Source: Saonia sp964398035 (GTDB lineage: Bacteria; Bacteroidota; Bacteroidia; Flavobacteriales; Flavobacteriaceae). Taken from it: a DNA stretch of 42,446 nt. Positions 1 to 8,065 of the stretch are shown here, in pieces; positions within the stretch are counted from its first letter, which is position 1; the number at the start of each line of letters is the position of its first letter. The notes below the pieces were generated by a model. That model was not told the DNA's origin and searched no databases. It saw only the letters and a list, made by a program, of their open reading frames with translations. Made by a program: the position numbers and the translations under genes. The stretch is from assembly GCA_964398035.1 (NCBI GenBank), contig CAYNLI010000008.1:1-42446 (forward strand). The letters are read 5' to 3'.

Positions 1-922
1 TATCTATTTGCCCCGTCATTGGTACAGTTCCATCAGCTAGAAAGTCCCCTGTTCCGCCTACTATGTCTGATAAAAATGCAACTGTCCCAGAAGCGTCTTG
101 AAAAGTATATTTTCTAATAGCTGTATTTGATTGCGCAAATGTCGCACCTGTTCCATTTGTTTGGTCTGCGCTTTTCCAAGAAAAATCATTTCCAGAATCA
201 AAAAACAATCTATTGCTTACACCACCTGTAGAAAAATCAAATTGAGCGGAAAAAGCTATAAACCCATTTGCAGATTGCAAGTTTATTCCATTATAAAATT
301 CTATTTGGTCTTGAAAAATCTTTATGCCTCCTATGCTTTGCATTCCTGTTAAAGCAACATAACTACCTAAGTCGCTTATATCGGCTTCAACCAAAGCCCG
401 ACTTACAAAAGCCGTCCCATTTGCCATTAAAGAAAACCTGTTTGTAGGTATTGATGTGCTTACGTCTAATAAATCAGAAAGTTCGGATACTCCTGAGCCT
501 GAAGCAGACACCACTAGATTACCAGAGCCAAGGATATCTAATCCATTTATAGTCCTTATGTTAGTTCCCGAAGTAAGATTTTCTTGTTTAGAGTCAAGAG
601 AGCTCTGAAGATCTATTTGATTAGAAAGTGTTCCCGTTATGTTTCCCCATATGGCATTAGCTCCGACCAAAGGCCCTATGTCAATAGTGTTCTGTCCGCT
701 AATAGTTATTTGAGTACCACTCAAAGTTAATTGCTGTTGTAGTTCGGCCCTGGGAACATACCCAAGTATATTGGTTCCGTTAGTTACAAGAACACTGTCC
801 GCCGTAATTATTTCTGGAATTAAATCAACTTTTAGTTGTGTTCTAATTCTTTGAGTTGGTGTCTGGGAATAACAGCTAAAAGAGACAATTAAAATTAAAA
901 ATAAAAATACATGTTTTTTCAT
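1..922 (-). CDS. Tail-fibre-like structural protein with signal peptide, N-terminal part
   Basis: The leftward frame opens at ATG 922-920 and stays open to the window edge, so the C-terminal part is missing. The first 20 residues are a typical Bacteroidota export signal: a Lys-Lys start, a hydrophobic run (VFLFLILIVSF) and SCYSQ, which could be cut by signal peptidase I or II. What follows is rich in Ser, Thr, Asn and Gly, with fibre-like phrases such as LTSGTNIRTINGLDILGSGN and SELSDLLDV, common in trimeric phage tail fibres. The start codon overlaps the stop of the preceding gene as TAATG, which suggests coupled translation. It sits at the downstream end of the structural operon, where host-recognition proteins are expected. 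Fibre assignment is by composition and position; the export signal is read directly from the sequence. Confidence 0.6.
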   Translation of the reverse strand, partial: MKKHVFLFLILIVSFSCYSQTPTQRIRTQLKVDLIPEIITADSVLVTNGTNILGYVPRAELQQQLTLSGTQITISGQNTIDIGPLVGANAIWGNITGTLSNQIDLQSSLDSKQENLTSGTNIRTINGLDILGSGNLVVSASGSGVSELSDLLDVSTSIPTNRFSLMANGTAFVSRALVEADISDLGSYVALTGMQSIGGIKIFQDQIEFYNGINLQSANGFIAFSAQFDFSTGGVSNRLFFDSGNDFSWKSADQTNGTGATFAQSNTAIRKYTFQDASGTVAFLSDIVGGTGDFLADGTVPMTGQID

Positions 923-1434
923 TAGAACCAATTTTGAGGATTACTATCTGTTGCTATGGCCCAGCTAGAAAGCTGATTTATCGGGCCACCTTTATATCTT
1001 GCTGTCATAAATACTGTTGGGGAAAAATGCCCCGTAACAACATCTCCTATTTCTAGATAGTCAGCGCCAGCAGGATTTACCTTAAATATTATATAAGGCT
1101 TTGCTATTGAGCTAGAAGCCCCAGCGGAAACTGATACTGGAACAAAATTATATATTTTATCAGAATAGTCTATATTGTTACTTACCGTATCAGGACCATA
1201 TGTGAAATTACTAAGAAGAGCTCCGCCCGTATAATCGACAAGTACCTCTTTCCATTCATATCTTGTTCCATTTTCGACACACATTACCGTCATATACTTA
1301 TAGTATTGATACGCCTTAGAATTTGCTGTACCTAGGTCTTGCATCTGCGACAATGTTGGAAAATATGTTTTATCATCAAGAGGTAATTGCCCTGCTACTC
1401 TAAACGATTTTGCAATAGAATCAAATACTGACAT
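922..1434 (-). CDS. Tail-associated protein, putative
   Basis: 170 residues. The stretch FPTLSQMQDLGTANSKAYQY followed by MCVENGTRYEWKE resembles a module that I recall from proteins near tail fibres in Bacteroidota phages. The remainder is beta-rich with no catalytic motif. It joins its neighbours by TAATG overlaps at both ends (1434 upstream, 922 downstream), so it is probably translated in a chain with the connector gene before it and the fibre gene after it. A tail-tip or fibre-adaptor role is inferred from position. Confidence 0.5.
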   Translation of the reverse strand: MSVFDSIAKSFRVAGQLPLDDKTYFPTLSQMQDLGTANSKAYQYYKYMTVMCVENGTRYEWKEVLVDYTGGALLSNFTYGPDTVSNNIDYSDKIYNFVPVSVSAGASSSIAKPYIIFKVNPAGADYLEIGDVVTGHFSPTVFMTARYKGGPINQLSSWAIATDSNPQNWF

Positions 1435-2456
1435 TATATATTTTCTTTAAGTTTGAAAAACATGTTTGAATGTGAATAAAATTCTTTTGATATGTAAATA
1501 TCAAGTTTAAGAGTGCTGTTATAATAAGTGTCAAAAACAATTTCTGTTATATTTGAGTTCAAGAGATCGTAAATATCATAATCTCTTGCGGAACCTCCCT
1601 GAACAGCAAATCCTATTCTTCCGATATTTGCATAAGGGATAGTAAGCCCTTCCATGAAGGTCTCTAAAGATTGCTTTGTTGTTTCGTCATCTAAGAACCC
1701 TTGACTTACCGCAGGGGCTAAATCAATATTTGAAACTCTGTCGGCATACTGCCAGTGGTATACTGTTATCATTTTCTGAACTTCTCTTAATACGCATTTG
1801 GTTTTAGCCTCTAGTGCGCATGCACTTTCAAGGTCATTGTACACATAATAAATTATAGCATCTTTAGTGCTGAATTTTAAAGTGTTGGCTATTTGAGCCC
1901 ACTCTTGTTCGTTCGTTGGCCAAACTTCATTCCCTATGGCCGCGTCTCTTAGGTCTTTCCATTTTTGTTCATACCTATCAGCAAGACTTAATGATGTGTG
2001 AGAAGCTTGTAAAAATGCCTTAGAAGCCATCAGCTTCCATATAATGTAAGCAGACAAAGCTTCTTTTTGATTTCTTGTCACGCATGGATATCCAAATCCA
2101 TCTGCCATCATTCCATAATAATATAACTCTGCTTTATCGCGTGTTTTTCCGTCACAAAAATGAAGAAAATTTCCCTGTACAATGTAATTCTCTTTAAGAA
2201 CTTCCCCGTCTTGATCTTTTATTCCGTAAAATTCAATCCAGTCCAATGGCATCCATATTCGTTTTCCATCAAAATTGGTTCCGTCATTTACGTAAGGTAC
2301 TTTTTTAAATACTTGAGCTCCCGAATAACCAAGGTCTTCTGTAGCTCTTGCTATAAACCTAGATATTCGCTCATACTGAGAGCGAAGGTTGGATAGGCCC
2401 GTGTCATCTTTAACAGTTTCTAAAAGTTCTTGAAATGATACTAAAGCTGATATCAT
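1434..2456 (-). CDS. Head-tail connector or tail adaptor protein, putative
   Basis: 340 residues. The N-terminal third is helical (SFQELLETVKDDTGL, then RISRFIARATEDLGY), followed by a mixed beta section and a central region rich in Trp and Tyr. Small helical-bundle adaptors that attach below the portal often begin like this, but no motif proves the family. It lies among the genes downstream of the capsid gene, where tailed phages of this layout encode ring and tail-tube adaptors. The start overlaps the end of the upstream gene by 4 bases, and its stop forms TAATG with the next start. Confidence 0.5.
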   Translation of the reverse strand: MISALVSFQELLETVKDDTGLSNLRSQYERISRFIARATEDLGYSGAQVFKKVPYVNDGTNFDGKRIWMPLDWIEFYGIKDQDGEVLKENYIVQGNFLHFCDGKTRDKAELYYYGMMADGFGYPCVTRNQKEALSAYIIWKLMASKAFLQASHTSLSLADRYEQKWKDLRDAAIGNEVWPTNEQEWAQIANTLKFSTKDAIIYYVYNDLESACALEAKTKCVLREVQKMITVYHWQYADRVSNIDLAPAVSQGFLDDETTKQSLETFMEGLTIPYANIGRIGFAVQGGSARDYDIYDLLNSNITEIVFDTYYNSTLKLDIYISKEFYSHSNMFFKLKENI

Positions 2457-2941
2457 GAAATGAAATTTGTTTTGTTGATGATACCTTGTTTCTTTGCAGA
2501 TTGCGCAGTTTGCAACATATCTACATCATTTTCTTTGATGTATCTGTTATCAAATTTAGGGATAATATTCGTACTCCCTGTTCTTTTTCTGAGTTTTACA
2601 TATAACCAGACCTCCCTGCACGGTCTTTCAAACCAATGCCAGCCAATCGTGGTCCTTGTCATTTTGTGATGCTGGATGGAAAGGATGGGGGCAATGGCAA
2701 CAAGTCTCATTCTCCCTCCCAGAAAAAAATATAAAACTTTTTTACCTGAAAAGTATAGGTCTATAAAGTAAATTTCCAGAAATGTCTTTATTATTTTTTT
2801 TACCAAAATGACTGGAATGTCTATTTTGTTTTGTCTCCCCGGAACATGTATGTTTAGTTCTTTAGGATAGTAATCTTTGTAGAAACATGAAAAAATTTCT
2901 TTTATGGTAAGAGTGTCCCGAGAAGATTTCCATTTTTTCAT
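2453..2941 (-). CDS. Structural-operon protein of unknown function
   Basis: 162 residues, basic, with a central hydrophobic patch (VLYFFLGGRMRLVAIAPILS) and a Lys-rich C-terminus. I do not recognise the family. It lies between connector genes, 11 bases after the upstream stop, and overlaps the next gene by 4 bases (ATGA). Position suggests a virion assembly part; the hydrophobic patch is too short for a confident membrane call. Confidence 0.5.
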   Translation of the reverse strand: MKKWKSSRDTLTIKEIFSCFYKDYYPKELNIHVPGRQNKIDIPVILVKKIIKTFLEIYFIDLYFSGKKVLYFFLGGRMRLVAIAPILSIQHHKMTRTTIGWHWFERPCREVWLYVKLRKRTGSTNIIPKFDNRYIKENDVDMLQTAQSAKKQGIINKTNFIS

Positions 2942-2952
2942 GATTATCGATA

Positions 2953-3636
2953 TTACTTATCTGACATTGCATTTCCGACTTGATCCCCTTTCATCCTGAT
3001 CATTAAGTCTAAGTTTCTAGAAAGAGTTGATGTTTCTATTTTATCTATAATTTCTGAAGGACAAGGATAAGGGTCTTTGGTCCAATCATATCCCGGTTGA
3101 TCACCTGGATCATAGAGAACAGCTCTAACGTTTACAAATATATGTGGTTCATCATCAGTTTCATTATATTCTTTTACAAATTGCTTTACAGCTTTTGTTT
3201 TTAAAGATGATTCCAAAAAATTACATTCATCAATACAACCAGCAAATACGATTAATTTATTGTATTCAAATTTAGCTTTTGGTTTTGAATTATTATAGAA
3301 ATTCATTTTAGAAAGATCAAACGCTTCGCTGTCCATAATCGGAATATTATAACCAAACTTGGTTACATAGACACCTTGATTATTTTCAAAATTTATAAAA
3401 GCTGGTGTTTCTACGGAATAATCGTTACCTGATTTTTTAAGCTCTAAAGTTCCCAGATCCTGAAAGACTATATCGTTCACAGAAAGACCTTTATGGTAAA
3501 ACGTATTCATTTTTGAAGCTCTATGTGTTCTTAGAAAGCTTCGTATAAGCCTATCGGAATAAACATTGTCATTAGAAACTTCACCGCCATGTACAATGTT
3601 AAGAAGATCATATACTATTTGCTGTTCTGTTTTCAT
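2953..3636 (-). CDS. Virion connector or tail-completion protein, putative
   Basis: 227 residues. It opens with a helical segment (EQQIVYDLLNIVHGG, then RLIRSFLRTHRASKMN) like the start of small phage connector proteins, then turns to mixed beta structure. The start overlaps the upstream stop as ATGA. No catalytic motif is visible. The role is inferred from its place three genes below the capsid gene. Confidence 0.5.
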   Translation of the reverse strand: MKTEQQIVYDLLNIVHGGEVSNDNVYSDRLIRSFLRTHRASKMNTFYHKGLSVNDIVFQDLGTLELKKSGNDYSVETPAFINFENNQGVYVTKFGYNIPIMDSEAFDLSKMNFYNNSKPKAKFEYNKLIVFAGCIDECNFLESSLKTKAVKQFVKEYNETDDEPHIFVNVRAVLYDPGDQPGYDWTKDPYPCPSEIIDKIETSTLSRNLDLMIRMKGDQVGNAMSDK

Positions 3637-4280
3637 ATATCTTCTTTTCTAAATGAGCGTTCATCATTATAAGCTGTTTGATATCTTGGATCTCCTTTAC
3701 TTCCTAACAACCTAGATTCTGTTTTAAGAATAATGGCATCTATAACAACGTCTGGAAGATTTACTATTCTTTGGTTTGGCTCCGTAAGTTTAGCGTACAA
3801 GGGCTTTTTTAAATAGGTTATCAATACGGATATTGGCTTCTCTACGTATCCAGATTCTATTTTTATAGTATCAGTAAACTGTGTGATAATAGGATATTCT
3901 GTTGATGGACTGTTATGAGGGTCTGATTTCATAGCGTCTAAATTACCATGACGAACCAGCCTAGGACGCTTACTGGTCACGTTTCCTTTAAAAATAGGAT
4001 TTACCCTGGCTAAGTAATGAAGGTCTGAAGGAATTGCCGTAGTAACCGCGTGAGGGTCGTTCAGATCGTTAATGACACTTTCCTTTGACGTGAGCATAAG
4101 ACTTTGAAGATCCTGCGTCACTTGCTGTTGTTTTTCGATACTTGGTATCTTCTCTCCGATAAAATCAAGAGTTGAAGATTGAAAAACAGACAGCACATAA
4201 GGTAACTGGAAAAGATCAGACCCTTTCTTGTCTGTCAATTCCAGTATATAATCATACACTTCCTCTAAGGTGTAATTCAT
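3633..4280 (-). CDS. Head-tail adaptor-like protein, putative
   Basis: 215 residues. An N-terminal helical part (YTLEEVYDYILELTDKKG) leads into a beta-rich middle and ends with a helix (LPDVVIDAIILKTESRLLG) and a charged tail. A helical end of the form VVDAIILKTESRLLGSKGDPR is typical of proteins packed under the portal in short-tailed phages. The assignment rests on that resemblance and on gene order. It ends in an ATGA overlap with the next gene. Confidence 0.5.
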   Translation of the reverse strand: MNYTLEEVYDYILELTDKKGSDLFQLPYVLSVFQSSTLDFIGEKIPSIEKQQQVTQDLQSLMLTSKESVINDLNDPHAVTTAIPSDLHYLARVNPIFKGNVTSKRPRLVRHGNLDAMKSDPHNSPSTEYPIITQFTDTIKIESGYVEKPISVLITYLKKPLYAKLTEPNQRIVNLPDVVIDAIILKTESRLLGSKGDPRYQTAYNDERSFRKEDI

Positions 4281-4282
4281 CT

Positions 4283-5128
4283 TTAACCTCTATTTTTAAG
4301 AATTTTAGAAACTTTATCTTGAATCTCTAACCAAAATTCTGAATTAGTGGATAGAAAATTAGTAACCGACGGGATATCTGTTCCGAGCGCCGTGTTGTTG
4401 TATTTCAACATTCCGTTATTATAAGTAATCACGCCATTGTCCAGCAATAATTTTACGCAATATACTTTTTTGTTTTCTTCAATATTGACAATTGCTTCAT
4501 CAACTTTTTTGGCATTTTCCACAGAAACTTTCACGAACTTTTTAAGCTTGTTTCTTAACAACTTTGTGTGTGTTTTTTTTGCTTGTGGGGTCTGACTCAT
4601 GTACCTTTTGTCTTCGTAGGGAAGCCCTAGCCCTGCAAGTATATACCCAAGTTTTTCAAAACCAATAGCTTCTGTTCCACCGTACAAAGACAATCTCCCC
4701 ACCATTCTATCTATAGTGTCTTCATCTTCGATTGCAGTAAGGTCTTGAAAATCAATATTAACTAATTTAATTTTTGAATTCCCATTCTTTTTAGAAGAGA
4801 TTTCTGAGCCTAAAGAAACGTCATCTACCATAACTTCTGGGTGTGGCAAAAGCCAATTTACCAAGGCTTTGTGGTTCCTATTAATATCTGGATCAAGCGT
4901 TGTTGAACTTGACATAATTTCATACAAGTGAACTTTTTGACCATCTATGATAAGCGTCATTTTTTTACCCGTTATAGGGTGAACATAGGTGCTCAACCCT
5001 CTTGAACCAAATCCATTATGACCTATGGTATTGGTCACTTTGTATGATAACCTCCATTTACCTCTAAGTCTTTTTTCGTCAATGATTCCTTTATTAATTA
5101 TACTTTCTTGTTTTGCTGCTGTTTCCAT
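4283..5128 (-). CDS. Structural-operon protein of unknown function, first after the capsid gene
   Basis: 281 residues, basic N-terminus (KGIIDEKRLRGKWRLSYKV), a beta-rich first half and a helical Lys-rich middle (KKTHTKLLRNKLKKFVKVSV). I do not recognise the family. It is the first gene after the capsid terminator at 5145-5172. Plausible roles are auxiliary capsid, head-completion or cargo protein; the sequence alone does not choose. Confidence 0.5.
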   Translation of the reverse strand: METAAKQESIINKGIIDEKRLRGKWRLSYKVTNTIGHNGFGSRGLSTYVHPITGKKMTLIIDGQKVHLYEIMSSSTTLDPDINRNHKALVNWLLPHPEVMVDDVSLGSEISSKKNGNSKIKLVNIDFQDLTAIEDEDTIDRMVGRLSLYGGTEAIGFEKLGYILAGLGLPYEDKRYMSQTPQAKKTHTKLLRNKLKKFVKVSVENAKKVDEAIVNIEENKKVYCVKLLLDNGVITYNNGMLKYNNTALGTDIPSVTNFLSTNSEFWLEIQDKVSKILKNRG

Positions 5129-5144
5129 TTATTTTTTTGGTTTT

Positions 5145-5172
5145 AAAAAAGCAGGGCCGTATGACCCCGCTC
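5145..5172 (-). terminator. Terminator-like hairpin after the major capsid gene
   Basis: On the minus strand AGCGGGG, a 7-base loop and GCCCTGCT form an imperfect stem followed by six T. It lies 14 bases after the capsid stop and before the next start. Partial termination here would lower expression of connector genes relative to capsid. Confidence 0.6.
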
Positions 5173-5185
5173 TTAAATTAATGTA

Positions 5186-6871
5186 TTAATATAAAAATGA
5201 TGATGAATCTGGGTTTGCTGTCAAGAATGCACTTCCGTCTAATGCCCCACCATTCCATTTGGCGGTAGCTCTCAAAATACCACAAGAACGTGCGTCATAA
5301 AGAACTGGCATACATTCACCCAATAAGGCAACTCTACATCCGTCGAATCCAGAACTTGCTTTATTACTTTGGTCAGCAGCCATATCAAATGAGTGCATGC
5401 CATCAATCATTTTCTTTCTGAACTGACGAGAAGCTCTTGCTAATATTTCAAAGTTTGAAACTCCTTCAATCTCTGACATGTTTAGGCAATAGATGTTACC
5501 AGAACCTGTGACGCCGCCAGAAGTATTGTGCAATCCAGGATTGTTCAATAACTCGTCTTCCATTACAATAACTTCGTTGTTCAAGTAATGATGCTTTGTC
5601 ACTGAGAATCCAATTTCATTCTCAGCTCCAGTTTGGATATTTACAGACATATTGGAAACTGGATTAGCCCCAACATCTGCAGCATTGCCCCATCCAAGAA
5701 GTTTTTTAAGTGCCTTGTCCACAACCATTGTTCCTACCTTGTCAGTAACAAACACAAATGTGTTACCAGAAGACCCTTTGGGGGACCTGTTGGCAAGAGA
5801 CATCATCATGGCTTCTATATAAAGATATGCGAGTCCAGAATTAGGATCGTAATCAAATTCCGCATTATCTTTTATTTGAGGAATCCACCCATCACCGATT
5901 ACTGGTGCCGTAAGACCTGTTTCCATATTGAATCCTGTTACGGTCAATTGGTTTGTTCCCCAGTTTTCATACCAAGAATGACTTGATGGATCCATTGAGA
6001 TACGTGAGTATCTTAACGAAAGCTCAGTCATCATATGAAAAATCTGCTCTCCTTTAAGAACTTCTGAAAATTCCCATGACTTAGATTTTCTGTCATCTGA
6101 ATTATATATCCAAGCAACTTTTTGGCTTTTAGCCGAACCTGTCATTGTAAGGTCATACCTGTGAATAGATGTGTAATTTATTCTCCATCTATTTTTAGTG
6201 TGTCTTTGATAGCCTCTGGTTGAGCCTTGCCCAAAGAAGTTACCAGACTCTGTCAATACTTCACCATCTGCCAAATGAGCTGGGGCAAAATCACTGGCTG
6301 GTCCAACTGTCTTGAAATCGACAACATAATGTGAGCCATCAGCAGCTTTTCTAGGCTGACTTGTGAATATAAACTGAATACCAAGCCCTGCTCCTAAAAT
6401 AACAGAATCATTTGGATTAAATTTATCTCCCCAAATGTTATTTGCTGGATCATGTTTTAATGCCATTGACCCAATGGTATCAGTAGTAATAGTGCTTACG
6501 GTTTTACCTCCCGTGTAAGTCACTCCGGACACACCGCTCATATCAGGATTTGTTACTCCTGGAGCAAAAATAGTTCCTAATTGAACAGCTCCATAAGCTA
6601 TTGCAGGCAATATAAGAGCGCCTTCATAACTTACTCTATAAGCGTTGTCGCTTATTTCATTTGCAGCTTTTGTGACCTTTCCAGCTTTTGCCCCCTGGTT
6701 GGTACGACCAGTAGTGTGCATCCAAGATGTGAATCTACTGTACCTCGTATAGAGCTCAATAGATTTTTTTCTTAATGCCATTGACTTCATCATCTTGATG
6801 GCCAATGAATTTTCCTCTGTCATTACTTGAGGATTGAAGTTCTCAGCGGAACCTCTTAATAATACTCCCAT
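5186..6871 (-). CDS. Major capsid protein, putative
   Basis: 561 residues. It directly follows an acidic scaffold-like gene, which follows portal and terminase: the standard head-gene order. An N-terminal helical part (MTEENSLAIKMMKSMALRKK) is followed by a long beta-rich body, as expected of an HK97-fold shell protein. It is encoded between two terminator-like hairpins, fitting a separately dosed, highly expressed product. No single diagnostic motif proves the fold, so the call rests on size, order and composition. A tail sheath is a weaker alternative. Confidence 0.65.
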   Translation of the reverse strand: MGVLLRGSAENFNPQVMTEENSLAIKMMKSMALRKKSIELYTRYSRFTSWMHTTGRTNQGAKAGKVTKAANEISDNAYRVSYEGALILPAIAYGAVQLGTIFAPGVTNPDMSGVSGVTYTGGKTVSTITTDTIGSMALKHDPANNIWGDKFNPNDSVILGAGLGIQFIFTSQPRKAADGSHYVVDFKTVGPASDFAPAHLADGEVLTESGNFFGQGSTRGYQRHTKNRWRINYTSIHRYDLTMTGSAKSQKVAWIYNSDDRKSKSWEFSEVLKGEQIFHMMTELSLRYSRISMDPSSHSWYENWGTNQLTVTGFNMETGLTAPVIGDGWIPQIKDNAEFDYDPNSGLAYLYIEAMMMSLANRSPKGSSGNTFVFVTDKVGTMVVDKALKKLLGWGNAADVGANPVSNMSVNIQTGAENEIGFSVTKHHYLNNEVIVMEDELLNNPGLHNTSGGVTGSGNIYCLNMSEIEGVSNFEILARASRQFRKKMIDGMHSFDMAADQSNKASSGFDGCRVALLGECMPVLYDARSCGILRATAKWNGGALDGSAFLTANPDSSSFLY

Positions 6872-6902
6872 TTTTTTAATCTTTAAATTAATGTTTCATT
6901 TA

Positions 6903-6926
6903 AAAAAAGAATAACGGGTTCATTAT
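6903..6926 (-). terminator. Weak terminator-like hairpin between scaffold and capsid genes
   Basis: On the minus strand ATAATG, loop AACC and CGTTAT form a 6-pair stem with one G-U pair, followed by TCTTTTTTT. The stem is weak, so this may only attenuate. Confidence 0.35.
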
Positions 6927-6948
6927 GGATGTAGGGAGCCTGCTCGAC

Positions 6949-8061
6949 CTAACTTAATAATGCATCCGTTAATTCATCTCCAGAACTAGATCTTGTCCTA
7001 TGGCTACGTTGGCTATTAGCGTTAGCTCCACGGGCTTTTTCTCTGTTAGAGCTGCTACGAGAACTTTCGTTCCCTTTGCCCATAACATGTTCTATACCCT
7101 GTTCAAAGGTTTTCTTTGACCCGTTATTGACGAATTTATTTTTCATCTGACGGAGCAAAGACAACTCTGCAACCAAATCCGGATTGTTTTCCAGCTCTTT
7201 GAAGAATCTTCCAGAAGTCGCATCTTTACGAGCTTCTAGAATGTCTTGTTTATCAATATGGACTCCATATATGGAGCCTTGACTATTCATTTTATTGAAG
7301 TGAGCATCAAGCTGTACTCTTTGCGCTCTAACTTCTTGATTTTTATTATCTGATATTTTTTTATCAATTTGCTTATTGGCAGCAGAAAGATTATCCACCC
7401 TCTTGTCCAGCTTGTCTTTATAACGATCGGCTCTAAGAAAAAGAGTGTCATTATCGACCATTGATTCTATTTTAGAATCTATTTCCTCCAACTCTTCTTC
7501 TGTTGGGTTTTTAAGCCCTGATTCAGCTATCATGTGTTCTCTAACAATAGTCCTGTCGTCTTTTGTTTTTAGATTTTCTAAATAAGAAATGGCACTGGTT
7601 CTTTTTCCGTACTCTTGTTTTTCTTGTTCCGTTACAACTGGAGCAACTGGCGTTTCAAGATCAGCCTTTGCCTCTTCCATGGACTTGTAATTTGTGTTCA
7701 TGGTTTTGTTAAAGTCCTCTATTGTAATAGGGTCAACTGCTTGATTTTCGGAAGCCGAATCACTTGGGTCTTCCCCAGAATCTTCAGAAGCATCAGCCTG
7801 AATAACCTCTTCTTGGTTCCCGTAATCGAATTCATCATTCATTTCCAATTGATTTTCATCTTCTGGAAATTCATCATCATTATCAAATGTGATTTCTTTT
7901 TTCCCTTCAGGAGCAAATTGCTCTCTATCTTCTCCAAGGTCATCTTCATTGTCTTTCCCCTGTACGGTTTCGCTGAAGACAAATTCCTCTTCTCCATACT
8001 CCTGTATGTTTTTATCTTGCGAGCCTTGCTTTCCAGCAACTTCAAATAAATCTTTTGCCAT
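6949..8061 (-). CDS. Capsid scaffolding protein, putative
   Basis: 370 residues. The N-terminal 130 are extremely acidic (EDDLGEDREQFAPEG, NDDEFPEDENQLEMNDEF). The middle is a long charged helix with coiled-coil character and the end is Arg/Ser/Asn-rich and basic. This acidic-to-basic arrangement and the place between portal and capsid genes are typical of internal scaffolds, whose basic C-terminal end binds the shell. No protease domain or motif is seen. Confidence 0.65.
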   Translation of the reverse strand: MAKDLFEVAGKQGSQDKNIQEYGEEEFVFSETVQGKDNEDDLGEDREQFAPEGKKEITFDNDDEFPEDENQLEMNDEFDYGNQEEVIQADASEDSGEDPSDSASENQAVDPITIEDFNKTMNTNYKSMEEAKADLETPVAPVVTEQEKQEYGKRTSAISYLENLKTKDDRTIVREHMIAESGLKNPTEEELEEIDSKIESMVDNDTLFLRADRYKDKLDKRVDNLSAANKQIDKKISDNKNQEVRAQRVQLDAHFNKMNSQGSIYGVHIDKQDILEARKDATSGRFFKELENNPDLVAELSLLRQMKNKFVNNGSKKTFEQGIEHVMGKGNESSRSSSNREKARGANANSQRSHRTRSSSGDELTDALLS

Positions 8062-8065
8062 GTTG

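Noticed and set aside
131..352. Rightward frame of 73 codons at the left end
   Set aside because: It is antisense to the long fibre-like frame, which has a clear signal sequence and coherent composition.
7615..8049. Rightward frame of 144 codons with many hydrophobic residues
   Set aside because: It is the antisense image of the acidic scaffold region (Glu codons read as Phe or Leu).
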